Made by a program: the position numbers and the translations under genes. The notes beneath the pieces were generated by a model. It searched no databases. It was not told where the DNA came from and was given only the letters and a program-made list of their open reading frames with translations. From DAOUJW01 sp965218945 (GTDB taxonomy: Bacteria; Chloroflexota; Dehalococcoidia; Lucifugimonadales; UBA2985), in the NCBI GenBank assembly GCA_965218945.1, contig OZ244718.1, positions 1,612,001 through 1,676,000 on the forward strand: a stretch of DNA of 64,000 nt, given 5' to 3'. How positions within the stretch are numbered: position 1 is the first letter of the stretch; the number at the start of each line of letters is the position of its first letter. Below are positions 1 to 7,002 of the stretch, piece after piece.

Positions 1-474
1 CTAACCGCCTCTCATCGCGCCGGCGGCGTCTTCAATCGCCAGAACGATATTTTGATAGCCGGTGCATCGGCAGATGTTGCCCTCCAGGCCGTGGCGTATC
101 TCCTCGCGCGTCGGCGACGGGTTCTTTCGAAGCAGCTCATCCGCCGCCATAATCATTCCAGGTGTGCAGAACCCGCATTGCAGGCCGTGCTTGTTCCAGA
201 ACGCCTCCTGTAGCGGGTGCAGGTCGACCCCGTCCGAGAGCCCCTCGATTGTCCTGACGGTGCTGCCCGACGCCTGAGCGGTGAGGACAGTGCACGCCTT
301 CGCCGCCACCCCGTCCAACTGCACTGTGCATGCGCCGCACTGGCTTGTGTCGCATCCCACCTTCGTGCCCGTCAGCCCTGCGTTCTCCCGGATGAAGTGA
401 ACAAGCAGCTGACGCGGTTCAACCTCCCCGGTGTAAGTCTTTCCGTTGATGGTAATTTCCACTGGAATGTTCAC
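1..474 (-). CDS. (2Fe-2S)-binding subunit of a xanthine/CO dehydrogenase-family molybdenum hydroxylase (CoxS-like)
   Basis: The 157-residue protein has the two-cluster layout of the small subunit of molybdenum hydroxylases (CO dehydrogenase, xanthine, nicotinate and related enzymes). A plant-type ferredoxin domain carries Cys in VGCDTSQCGACTV plus a later KAC. A C-terminal helical [2Fe-2S] domain carries QCGFCTPGM and NICRCTGYQNI. All eight cluster Cys are visible and the length is usual for the family. The start is GTG at 474, preceded by GGGGGTGA at SD distance. The stop codon lies at the first bases of the window, so the catalytic and FAD subunits, if linked, are outside. The small subunit alone does not show the substrate; CoxS is the family label, not proof of CO oxidation. 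It is divergent from the CoxG-like gene. Confidence 0.9.
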   Translation of the reverse strand: MNIPVEITINGKTYTGEVEPRQLLVHFIRENAGLTGTKVGCDTSQCGACTVQLDGVAAKACTVLTAQASGSTVRTIEGLSDGVDLHPLQEAFWNKHGLQCGFCTPGMIMAADELLRKNPSPTREEIRHGLEGNICRCTGYQNIVLAIEDAAGAMRGG

Positions 475-623
475 AATGCATCACCCCCATAGACACGCTT
501 TCCGGGGCCTTGCGCACGCCTGCCCTGGTCGCGGGAAGTGTAGCAAAAGCAGCCTGTAATGACAAGGGAATGCACGCCTCAGACCGACTGGGGCGGGGGG
601 TTCGATGACTGGCGATGTGCCCC

Positions 624-652
624 TGCACAATGCACGCGCTCCATGCTATAGT
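624..652 (+). promoter_or_regulatory. Probable promoter for the CoxG-like gene
   Basis: TGCACA at 624-629 (four of six matches to TTGACA), a 17-bp spacer, and TATAGT at 647-652. Six bases separate the -10 box from the ATG at 659 and no Shine-Dalgarno is seen, so a leaderless transcript is likely. This is inference from spacing and consensus only. Confidence 0.45.
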
Positions 653-658
653 TCTTCC

Positions 659-1093
659 ATGAAAATCAACGGGACATACCGCTTCGATGCCCCTCCCGAA
701 CGCGTCTGGGACGCTCTCCTGGACCCCGCCGTGGTGAGCGAGTGCATCCCGGGCGCCCACAAGTTCACCATCGTCTCGCCCGACAACTACGAGATCGAGG
801 TAGGCGTCAAAGTGGGCGTCTTCTCAGGCTCATTCAACGGCACGCTGGTAATCTCCGAAAAGGACGCCCTCTCTTCATACCGGATGAGGGTCAAGGGCTA
901 CGGCCCGATGACGAACCTGACCGGCGAGGCCGTGGTCTCCCTCACGCCGGAAGGCGACGCGACCTCCGTCACCTTTGACGGCGACGTGACGGTAACGGGC
1001 GCGCTCGTGAGGGTCGGCCAGCGGTTCATGAGCAGCGCAGCCCAGTCCCAGTTCGACCGCTTCTTTGAGCGCCTGCGCGAGAAGGTGGGGTAG
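659..1093 (+). CDS. CoxG-like SRPBCC-family protein (CO dehydrogenase subunit G family)
   Basis: A 144-residue single-domain SRPBCC/START-like protein. It begins MKINGTYRFDAPPERVWDALLDP, has the family's SECIPGAHKF motif, and a C-terminal helix ending in FFERLREKV. CoxG family proteins help assemble or membrane-anchor CO dehydrogenase-type molybdenum hydroxylases and are often encoded with their subunits, which fits the divergent CoxS-like neighbour. I chose ATG 659 because the family N-terminus aligns there; the upstream in-frame ATG at 605 adds 18 residues with no family character. A promoter-like -10 box sits six bases upstream, suggesting leaderless expression. A general polyketide-cyclase or lipid-binding role is possible. 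Confidence 0.85.
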   Translation: MKINGTYRFDAPPERVWDALLDPAVVSECIPGAHKFTIVSPDNYEIEVGVKVGVFSGSFNGTLVISEKDALSSYRMRVKGYGPMTNLTGEAVVSLTPEGDATSVTFDGDVTVTGALVRVGQRFMSSAAQSQFDRFFERLREKVG

Positions 1094-1158
1094 GAGAGCA
1101 GGGGAGGTGGAGGGCACCATCCCTAGCTTGAGGCCTTCTCCTCAATTGCCATAGTAAG

Positions 1159-2025
1159 ATGGATACACAAGTAGGAAACACTTACGAAGTAGCACTATCT
1201 TTCGCAGGCGAGCAGCGTGGGTACGTTGAAGAAGTAGCACGGACCCTCCAAAGTCGAGACATAGCTGTGTTCTACGATGAATTCGAAAAGATACAGCTTT
1301 GGGGCAAATCCCTAGCGGAGGAATTGCAGGCTGTATACGAGCACAGAGCTAACTTGGTGGTGTTTTTTGTATCCAAGGCATGGGTGGATAAGGCATGGCC
1401 ACGGCAGGAGCGGAGAGCGGCTCTCAGCCGAGCAGTTCTGGAACGAAGAGAGTTTGTCCTACCGGTCCGCTTTGATGACACACCGGTTCCAGGACTATCT
1501 GAAGACATCTCATATGTTAGTGCAAAAGAACACTCGCCTGCCGAGCTCGCTTCTATGATTGCCGAGAAGCTCGGGATTATGCCCTTCGCTGGCAAGGCCT
1601 CGGATGTACCGCCCCCTCGGATGACATCTTTTGTAGGCGAGGCTGTGTTCAACTACAGCAACCATAACGGACGGTACGTCATTGGGCGTGAAACTTTGGA
1701 ATTTGAAACCAAGTGGAGCAAGGCGAGCAACGTTAGCATATATGTTCTCAACGATCCACCCTCCATTAACGGCGTCGCCCTCGGTCCCCTAGAATGGACG
1801 GACATTTCCCAAGTGGTCAATGCCGCAACCTTGGATTACACTTCCCGCTCTAGAACTCCACGTGTCGGACAGATTGTGTTGTTTCGAAACAAACACGGAT
1901 TTTACGCCGCTGTGCGCCTGTTGGAGATCAAGGACGACACCCGGGGAGACGACCACGACGAGCTACGTATCCAATATGCAATACAGGCTGATGGATCGGA
2001 CAACTTCGCTGAATTCACCACTTAA
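1159..2025 (+). CDS. TIR-domain protein, possible NAD-processing immune effector
   Basis: Residues about 8-140 form a bacterial TIR domain: EVALSFAGEQR (box 1), FYDEFEKIQLWGKSL, VVFFVSKAWVDKAW, then RQERRAAL with a conserved Glu near residue 84 where TIR NADases place their catalytic Glu, and PVRFDD. Residues about 150-288 are a C-terminal domain I do not recognise. TIR proteins of this type act as NAD+ hydrolases or signal makers in anti-phage systems; activity here is inferred. The gene is clearly lower in GC than its flanks, suggesting transfer. A small HExxH protease-like gene follows in the same direction. The frame stays open after the TAA at 2023 for another 30 codons to a TGA three bases before the next ATG, so the stop may be a nonsense mutation or sequencing error. 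Confidence 0.82.
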   Translation: MDTQVGNTYEVALSFAGEQRGYVEEVARTLQSRDIAVFYDEFEKIQLWGKSLAEELQAVYEHRANLVVFFVSKAWVDKAWPRQERRAALSRAVLERREFVLPVRFDDTPVPGLSEDISYVSAKEHSPAELASMIAEKLGIMPFAGKASDVPPPRMTSFVGEAVFNYSNHNGRYVIGRETLEFETKWSKASNVSIYVLNDPPSINGVALGPLEWTDISQVVNAATLDYTSRSRTPRVGQIVLFRNKHGFYAAVRLLEIKDDTRGDDHDELRIQYAIQADGSDNFAEFTT

Positions 2026-2118
2026 CGGTACACTGGCTGTGCGCTCTGGACTTTGGTTAGCGACCATTACATTGACTTTCAGATTGAAGAATCGGAGCCA
2101 AGGTATTGGGCTTGAAGT
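2026..2118 (+). other. In-frame continuation after the TIR gene stop
   Basis: Reading on in the TIR frame past TAA gives 30 codons ending with TGA at 2116-2118. The encoded peptide looks natural, with acidic and aromatic residues such as DHYIDFQIEESEPRYWA. The next gene starts at 2122, typical operon spacing. This suggests the ancestral TIR protein was about 319 residues long. Confidence 0.45.
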
Positions 2119-2121
2119 GTA

Positions 2122-2676
2122 ATGCAACTCCCTGAAACCATTCCTAAAGACGACCCACAATTTCTATGGGCGTTGCAGTTGGAACTTCTCTCTATGGCTC
2201 AGTCCATTCTTGGAGACCGTGACCTGTCAAAAGTGCTAGGCCGTCCGCTGTTCACTGACGGCGGTCCCAATATACGTAACACTCTGAATTTGGATGGAGC
2301 ATGTGCAGAGTTAAGTCGAGCGGCGGAGTTCAATTGGGCTGAGGTGGTTTTTGAGATGGCTCACGAGACTGTTCACCTACTTAATCCTATCCCCGGCGAC
2401 ACCAACAATCTCGAAGAGGGTGTCGCAGTTGCATTCTCACTATACGTTCAGCCTTACTACGGTATTTGCGTTCGAACTAATGAGGCCCCCTACCTATATG
2501 CATTCCAACTTGCCTGCGAACTACCTGAGGGCCCACTAGAATCGGGACGTCGCATTCGCACCCGATTTGGTGCCCTTAGCGCCGTCACTACTCAAGATTT
2601 GGCTGAACTGTTTCCAAATGTAGACACAGTTGTCCTAGAATCATTGGTCGAGCGATTCATCCGAAAGGGTAATTGA
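2122..2676 (+). CDS. Small HExxH putative zinc metalloprotease, TIR-gene partner
   Basis: A 184-residue protein with HETVH at residues 81-85 inside a hydrophobic helix (VVFEMAHETVHLL). A downstream Glu pair (NLEEGVAVAFS, 98-99) could give the third zinc ligand, as in gluzincin-like minimal peptidases. No signal peptide or membrane segment is visible, so it is probably cytoplasmic. No other domain is recognised. The gene follows the TIR gene closely, with the same low-GC character and only three bases after the extended TIR frame. I infer a two-gene unit in which one protein regulates, matures or complements the TIR effector. The catalytic role is a motif-level prediction; a DNA-binding or ImmA/IrrE-type regulatory peptidase is an alternative, but no HTH is seen. 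Confidence 0.7.
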   Translation: MQLPETIPKDDPQFLWALQLELLSMAQSILGDRDLSKVLGRPLFTDGGPNIRNTLNLDGACAELSRAAEFNWAEVVFEMAHETVHLLNPIPGDTNNLEEGVAVAFSLYVQPYYGICVRTNEAPYLYAFQLACELPEGPLESGRRIRTRFGALSAVTTQDLAELFPNVDTVVLESLVERFIRKGN

Positions 2677-2762
2677 CGGGAGTGGGCCTGCCGGATGCGT
2701 TGTTTCAGAGTTGCTCCAACTCGCCGAATAAGTGAAATCGCATGTCTCCAACACAAGGAAAG

Positions 2763-2835
2763 CACCCCAGGCAGGACTCGAATCCGCAACACACGGCTTG
2801 GAAGGCCGTTGCTCTATCACTTGAGCTGCTGGCCC
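2763..2835 (-). tRNA. Degenerate tRNA-Gly (anticodon TCC), probably a pseudo-tRNA
   Basis: The minus strand folds as a tRNA. The D stem is GCTC/GAGC and the anticodon arm ACGGC-CTTCCAA-GCCGT gives anticodon TCC. A T loop TTCGAGT is present. Defects are visible: position 8 is C, the D loop lacks the GG pair, the T stem has an A-C mismatch, the acceptor stem has two G-G mismatches, and no CCA is encoded. It lies beside the transferred-looking TIR islet and the toxin-antitoxin pair, so it may be an integration-site remnant rather than a working tRNA. Confidence 0.5.
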
Positions 2836-2899
2836 AATGTACAGAAAAAAGGAGCCGGTGAATCACCTCACCACTTCTACCTCGCGACCGACGACTCCC

Positions 2900-3307
2900 T
2901 CACTCGAAGGGGTTCAGTGTAGGGACTCCCGTCGGCTCGAAGTGGCGGGCATTGCGGGTAACGACTGTCAGGCCGTGTTCCAGAGCCGTAGCTGCAATCA
3001 ACAGGTCTGCGCCGTCGTGTCCAAGAGTCGCCGACAACCGTCCCCATCTACGCGCCGTATCCGCATCTACGATAAGAATCCGGTCGCTGTACCAGGCCAG
3101 CACCCGGTCCAACCAGAGAGCCAGCTCCCCGGCGAAAGATGGATCGCGTGGCTGCTGTCGCGTAATGCCGCGCTCTATCTCCCCCACGGTAACAACGCTT
3201 ATGTACAAATCCGCTGTGCGCTGTGTCTCCACCCAACGGACAGCCCCAGGATGCCGTTCACGACTGCGGAGCGCCGACAGCACGTCGGTGTCCAGGAGAA
3301 ACATCAC
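2900..3307 (-). CDS. PIN-domain ribonuclease toxin (VapC-like)
   Basis: A 135-residue PIN domain. Acidic residues sit at the expected places: D6 in FLLDTDVLSAL, E43 in VVTVGEIERGI, D101 in DGADLLIAATAL, with TRNARHF near the C-terminus. PIN toxins of type II systems cleave RNA (tRNA or rRNA) and are blocked by the paired antitoxin. The start is GTG at 3307, overlapping the antitoxin's TGA stop by four positions, which indicates translational coupling; ATG at 3304 is an alternative. Both genes should be transcribed from the promoter at about 3588-3617. Confidence 0.9.
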   Translation of the reverse strand: MMFLLDTDVLSALRSRERHPGAVRWVETQRTADLYISVVTVGEIERGITRQQPRDPSFAGELALWLDRVLAWYSDRILIVDADTARRWGRLSATLGHDGADLLIAATALEHGLTVVTRNARHFEPTGVPTLNPFE

Positions 3308-3558
3308 AGGTCGAATGACCGGGCGGTAATAGGCAGCCGCTTGAATTCCTGGTCGTCCTGCGGGATTTCAAGAAGCAGCTCTCTCAGAGTAGGAGCGTCA
3401 GCTCTCTCCAGCCGGCAGAGTCTTTCGTACTCCTCCGCCGCCAGCACGACCACGGCGGGCTGTCCCCGGCGAGTAACTCGCTGTGGTTCACCGGCTAGCG
3501 CGGCGTTGACCAGGGCGCTGAACTTGTTCTTCGCATCTTGTAGAGGCCACTCTGCCAT
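3304..3558 (-). CDS. Phd/YefM-family antitoxin
   Basis: An 84-residue protein starting MAEWPLQDAKNKFSALVNAAL, then PQRVTRRGQPAVVVLAAEEYERL, which is the Phd/YefM N-terminal DNA-binding fold. The variable C-terminal tail (LRELLLEIPQDDQEFKRLPI) would wrap the PIN toxin. Members neutralise the toxin and repress their own operon. Two direct GGCTAGAT repeats upstream overlap the -10 box, fitting autorepression. The overlap with the PIN gene confirms the pair. Confidence 0.9.
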   Translation of the reverse strand: MAEWPLQDAKNKFSALVNAALAGEPQRVTRRGQPAVVVLAAEEYERLCRLERADAPTLRELLLEIPQDDQEFKRLPITARSFDL

Positions 3559-3568
3559 GACAAACTCC

Positions 3569-3617
3569 GGCTAGATGTTCTGGCTAGATTATACGGTACC
3601 TCGTGTCTGGTTGTCAC
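3569..3617 (-). promoter_or_regulatory. Toxin-antitoxin promoter with direct-repeat operator
   Basis: On the minus strand: GTGACA (3617-3612), an 18-bp spacer, then TATAAT (3593-3588), close to the sigma-70 consensus. Two copies of ATCTAGCC (plus-strand GGCTAGAT at 3569-3576 and 3582-3589, 13 bp apart) lie at and just downstream of the -10 box, ahead of the antitoxin ATG. This is the expected place for antitoxin autorepression. Confidence 0.6.
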
Positions 3618-3755
3618 TACCGGAAAGCTGCCCAACGCCGCCGACAGGTATCCCAAGTCCGGTTTCGGAATACGTTTTGAAAATGGAAGTAAAACCCAGC
3701 AATTGGTCCAACTTCCTGTTATCATAGGATGTCATTGTATTTGAGGAGATTAGAT

Positions 3756-5594
3756 TTGACCGTCTGCCAAAACAACGCCATTCGCAACCTGGCCATCATA
3801 GCTCACGTCGACCACGGCAAGACCACTCTGGTCGACGCTCTGTTGAAACAGGGGCAGGTCTTTCGGGACCACCAGCAGGTGGGCGCTCTGATTATGGACA
3901 CCAACCCCCTGGAACGGGAGCGCGGCATTACAATCCTGGCCAAGAACGCCTCGGTCTCCTACGGCGGTGTCCGGATCAACATTATCGACACGCCGGGCCA
4001 CGCCGATTTCAGCGGCGAGGTGGAACGCGTCATGAATATGGCCGATGGCTGCCTGCTGTTGGTGGACGCCGTTGACGGCCCCATGCCCCAGACCACCTAC
4101 GTGTTGCGCCAAGCCCTCCAGCAGAACGTTAGGCCAATTGTCGTCATCAACAAGATCGACCGCCCTGAGGCCCGCGTGACTGAGGTGGTCGCGATGGTCC
4201 AGGACCTGTTCCTGAACGTGGTTACGAGGGATGACCAACTGGATTATCCGGTGCTGTACACCTCGGCCCGCCAGGGCTGCGCCACCACGGACCCGAACGT
4301 GCCAGGGGTGGATATGCAGCCTCTTTTCCAGGCGATATTGGACTCGGTGCCGCCGCCCACCGGCGACCCCGGCGCACCGCTGCAAATGCTGGTGGCGGCC
4401 TTGGACTACGACAACTATATGGGCCAAGTGTCCGTGGGCCGCATCTCCAATGGCACGCTCCGGCTACGGGATGCCGTGGCTCTGCTGGGCCGCGACGGCC
4501 AGGCAACCACCCACAACCTTGAGCGCATCTTCGTGTTCCGCGGCATGGAGCGAGTTGAAACACCCGAAGCCCACGCCGGGGACATCGTGGCCGTGACTGG
4601 CCCTGAAGACGTGTCCATCGGCGACACCATTGCTTCGCCGGAATGCCCGGAGGCCCTGCCGACTATCGACATCAACGAACCCACGGTGCGCATGACCTTC
4701 GGCGTGAGCAATTCTCCCTTCATGGGGCGGGAGGGTGACCACTGCACTTCCCGCAATCTTCACGAACGGCTGATTAGAGAACTGCGGACCAACGTCAGCC
4801 TGCGAGTGGATCCCACCCCCAGCGCGGACGTGTTCGTAGTCGCGGGACGGGGTGAGTTGCACCTGTCCATTCTGGTCGAGACAATGCGCCGTGAACAATT
4901 CGAGTTTCAGGTGTCCCGTCCCACTCCAGTCACCAAGGTGATCGACGGCAAAGTACACGAACCCTACGAAATTCTGAATATCAGCACTCACGAAGAGTAT
5001 GTGGGTGTGCTGACCGAGTATCTCTCCGCCCATTTGGCTCAGCTCCGGGACATGCGGTACGACGAGAACGGTTACGTCCACATGGAGTACAAGACACCTA
5101 CCCGGGGGCTGATAGGATTCAACGCCTTCTTTCTTCGGACCACCCGGGGCGATGGAGTGAAGAGCAGCTTCTTCACCTCATACGAGCCTATGGAAGGTGA
5201 AATCAGGTCCCAGCGCGACGGTTCACTCGTGGCGTCCGAGGGCGGCGTGGCTGTCACTTACGGCCTGCTCAACGCACAAGGTCGGGGCGACACCTTCATC
5301 GATCCAGGCATTATGGTCTATGCAGGGATGATTGTCGGCTCCCACCGCCGCGAAGGCGACATTGAGATCAACGTCTGCAAGGAAAAGAAGCTGACCAACA
5401 TGCGGTCGTCGACGTCTGAAGTGACCAAGCGCCTCAACGCCACTGTGAGGATGAGCCTGGAGGAGGCCCTGTCGTTCATCTCTGACGATGAACTGCTGGA
5501 AGTCACACCCCTGAATCTTCGTCTTCGCAAGGCGGAACTCTCTGCCTTGGACCGTAAGCGCAAACGCCGGGACGGAGTCCGAAGCCGGGATTAA
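3756..5594 (+). CDS. typA: TypA/BipA translational GTPase
   Basis: A ribosome-associated GTPase of the elongation-factor family, involved in ribosome assembly and stress adaptation. G motifs are clear: AHVDHGKT (G1), RERGITI (switch), DTPGH (G3), NKID (G4). EF-G-like domains II, III and V and the BipA-specific C-terminal domain (EGGVAVTYGL, KEKKLTNMRSS) follow. The full length of about 612 residues is normal. I chose TTG 3756 because GAGGAG ends seven bases upstream and the family starts about nine residues before RNLAII. ATG 3729 is in frame but has no SD, and the SD itself would lie inside that longer frame. The gene runs divergent from the toxin-antitoxin pair and convergent with RNase D. 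Confidence 0.95.
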   Translation: MTVCQNNAIRNLAIIAHVDHGKTTLVDALLKQGQVFRDHQQVGALIMDTNPLERERGITILAKNASVSYGGVRINIIDTPGHADFSGEVERVMNMADGCLLLVDAVDGPMPQTTYVLRQALQQNVRPIVVINKIDRPEARVTEVVAMVQDLFLNVVTRDDQLDYPVLYTSARQGCATTDPNVPGVDMQPLFQAILDSVPPPTGDPGAPLQMLVAALDYDNYMGQVSVGRISNGTLRLRDAVALLGRDGQATTHNLERIFVFRGMERVETPEAHAGDIVAVTGPEDVSIGDTIASPECPEALPTIDINEPTVRMTFGVSNSPFMGREGDHCTSRNLHERLIRELRTNVSLRVDPTPSADVFVVAGRGELHLSILVETMRREQFEFQVSRPTPVTKVIDGKVHEPYEILNISTHEEYVGVLTEYLSAHLAQLRDMRYDENGYVHMEYKTPTRGLIGFNAFFLRTTRGDGVKSSFFTSYEPMEGEIRSQRDGSLVASEGGVAVTYGLLNAQGRGDTFIDPGIMVYAGMIVGSHRREGDIEINVCKEKKLTNMRSSTSEVTKRLNATVRMSLEEALSFISDDELLEVTPLNLRLRKAELSALDRKRKRRDGVRSRD

Positions 5595-5647
5595 GCCATC
5601 CGTTTGCGCTCCGCCGTGAACTCCGTACCGCAGCTAACCGGAGTGGG

Positions 5648-6784
5648 TCAAGTCAAAGTTGCGAGAACTCCCTTCAGCGCCGAGCTGAACTCGCGCTTCT
5701 GCCAACCACGGACCTCAGGGCTAAGGAGTTCGGAGTGCAAGCCACCTGGGCGCCGAGCCAGGCGCTCCAGACTCACGGCCGGCCACAGCAGGGCCGAGTC
5801 CATAGCCAGTTCCTTACCCAACTGGTTGCGCCACGTCTTGAGACTCTTGGAGCGAGTCTTAACCACCTCTCGCTCTGCTGGGCTCAATTTCTCTTCACTC
5901 CGTGTCCCCCTCGGCCGAGTCACTGGGCCGGACCTGAGCCCTTCGTGGATGGCGGCTTTCAGGCCTCTGTTGGCAGGGGGGTGACCGTACCGACCCAGCC
6001 CTTTGACGGTCGAGAGGTCGGCCTCGGGATCAGACGACAGCTGCACCAGCGCGGAATCCGGTATCACTTTGAAGAACGGACGGTCTAGACGCTTGGCCTC
6101 TTGTTCGCGGAATTGGTACAGAGAGCGCAGGATAGCCAAACCCCTCCCGTCCAGATCGCGGCTACCCTTGATCGAAAGAAAGGCCAACTCGCGTTCGGGA
6201 GGAGTATGCCTCACGTTCTCTTGGCGTGCGAACTCCTCCTCCGCCCACGAGAGCCGCGATAGTGTCTCAAGCCGCGCCGAAAGTGATTCGCGGACCTGCA
6301 GAAGGTGCAGGACGTCGTCTGCTGCGTACTTCAGCGATTCAGGGCTTAGGGGCCGCATCGTCCAGTCCGACCTCTGGAGGTTCCGGTCCTTGACCAGTTC
6401 CACCCCCGCGTGCTCCTCCACCACGGACTGCAAGCCCAGCTGCTCGGAGCCAACCAAGGCGGCGGCAATACCGGTGTCGAACAGGTTGTTTACCCGGAAT
6501 CCCCAGTCCCTGTCGAGGCTACGGAGGTCGTAGTCGGCGGCATGGAAGACCTTCTCGACCGATGGGTCACCGAGCAGATTACCAAGGGGTCGGACATCGT
6601 CTATCGCCAACGGATCGACGACGAAGACGGTTTCGGCTGATGCGAGCTGCACGAGGCAGACGCGCTCGTGATACCTGAAGAACCCGTTCGACTCGATGTC
6701 TACTGCTACTCGCGGCGCCCTCGATATATGATCGACGACTTCGGCTAGGCGTGATTCCTCAGTTACGAACTCAATTTGGCTCAT
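5648..6784 (-). CDS. rnd: Ribonuclease D (3'-5' exoribonuclease)
   Basis: A 378-residue protein with a DEDDy exonuclease domain: AVDIESNGF (D29, E31), FHAADYDLRSL (D85), and YAADDVLHLL supplying the Tyr and last Asp. An HRDC domain follows (about residues 205-290: LAILRSLYQFREQEAKRLDRP). The length fits RNase D. It trims stable RNA precursors, including tRNA 3' ends. It converges on typA with about 50 bp between stops and no obvious terminator hairpin. Confidence 0.93.
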   Translation of the reverse strand: MSQIEFVTEESRLAEVVDHISRAPRVAVDIESNGFFRYHERVCLVQLASAETVFVVDPLAIDDVRPLGNLLGDPSVEKVFHAADYDLRSLDRDWGFRVNNLFDTGIAAALVGSEQLGLQSVVEEHAGVELVKDRNLQRSDWTMRPLSPESLKYAADDVLHLLQVRESLSARLETLSRLSWAEEEFARQENVRHTPPERELAFLSIKGSRDLDGRGLAILRSLYQFREQEAKRLDRPFFKVIPDSALVQLSSDPEADLSTVKGLGRYGHPPANRGLKAAIHEGLRSGPVTRPRGTRSEEKLSPAEREVVKTRSKSLKTWRNQLGKELAMDSALLWPAVSLERLARRPGGLHSELLSPEVRGWQKREFSSALKGVLATLT

Positions 6785-6824
6785 CTACGTAGCCAGTAGC
6801 GTAAGTTATAAGTGGCTGCTCAGT

Positions 6825-6990
6825 CAAATGCCAGCGCCGCGATCAACCGGCGCGCCGCCGCGGTCGATGTGTTAGTAGACAAATTCCCGCAGGCCCAGGT
6901 GTTCTGCGCAGGCGAGCGGGCCGGCATTAGCCACAAGGCGGTGGTCGTCAAAGACGATGCGGATTATGCCGTAGCGCCCTCAAACGATAT
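6825..6990 (-). pseudogene. N-terminal relic of an IS1380-family transposase
   Basis: Minus-strand translation gives IIRIVFDDHRLVANAG, then CAEHLGLREFVY, a stop (TAA at 6874-6872), and HIDRGGAP. This matches the typical N-terminus of IS1380-family transposases (FDD-RLVANAGLL, -RLGL-LVD). Only about 55 codons remain, with stops, so it is a dead fragment between rnd and the DUF1116 gene. Recognition is from memory of the family. Confidence 0.5.
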
Positions 6991-7002
6991 TCGACCTGAT
7001 AG

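Noticed and set aside
2837..3574. Plus-strand 245-codon frame
   Set aside because: Antisense to the toxin-antitoxin pair, whose families are clear.
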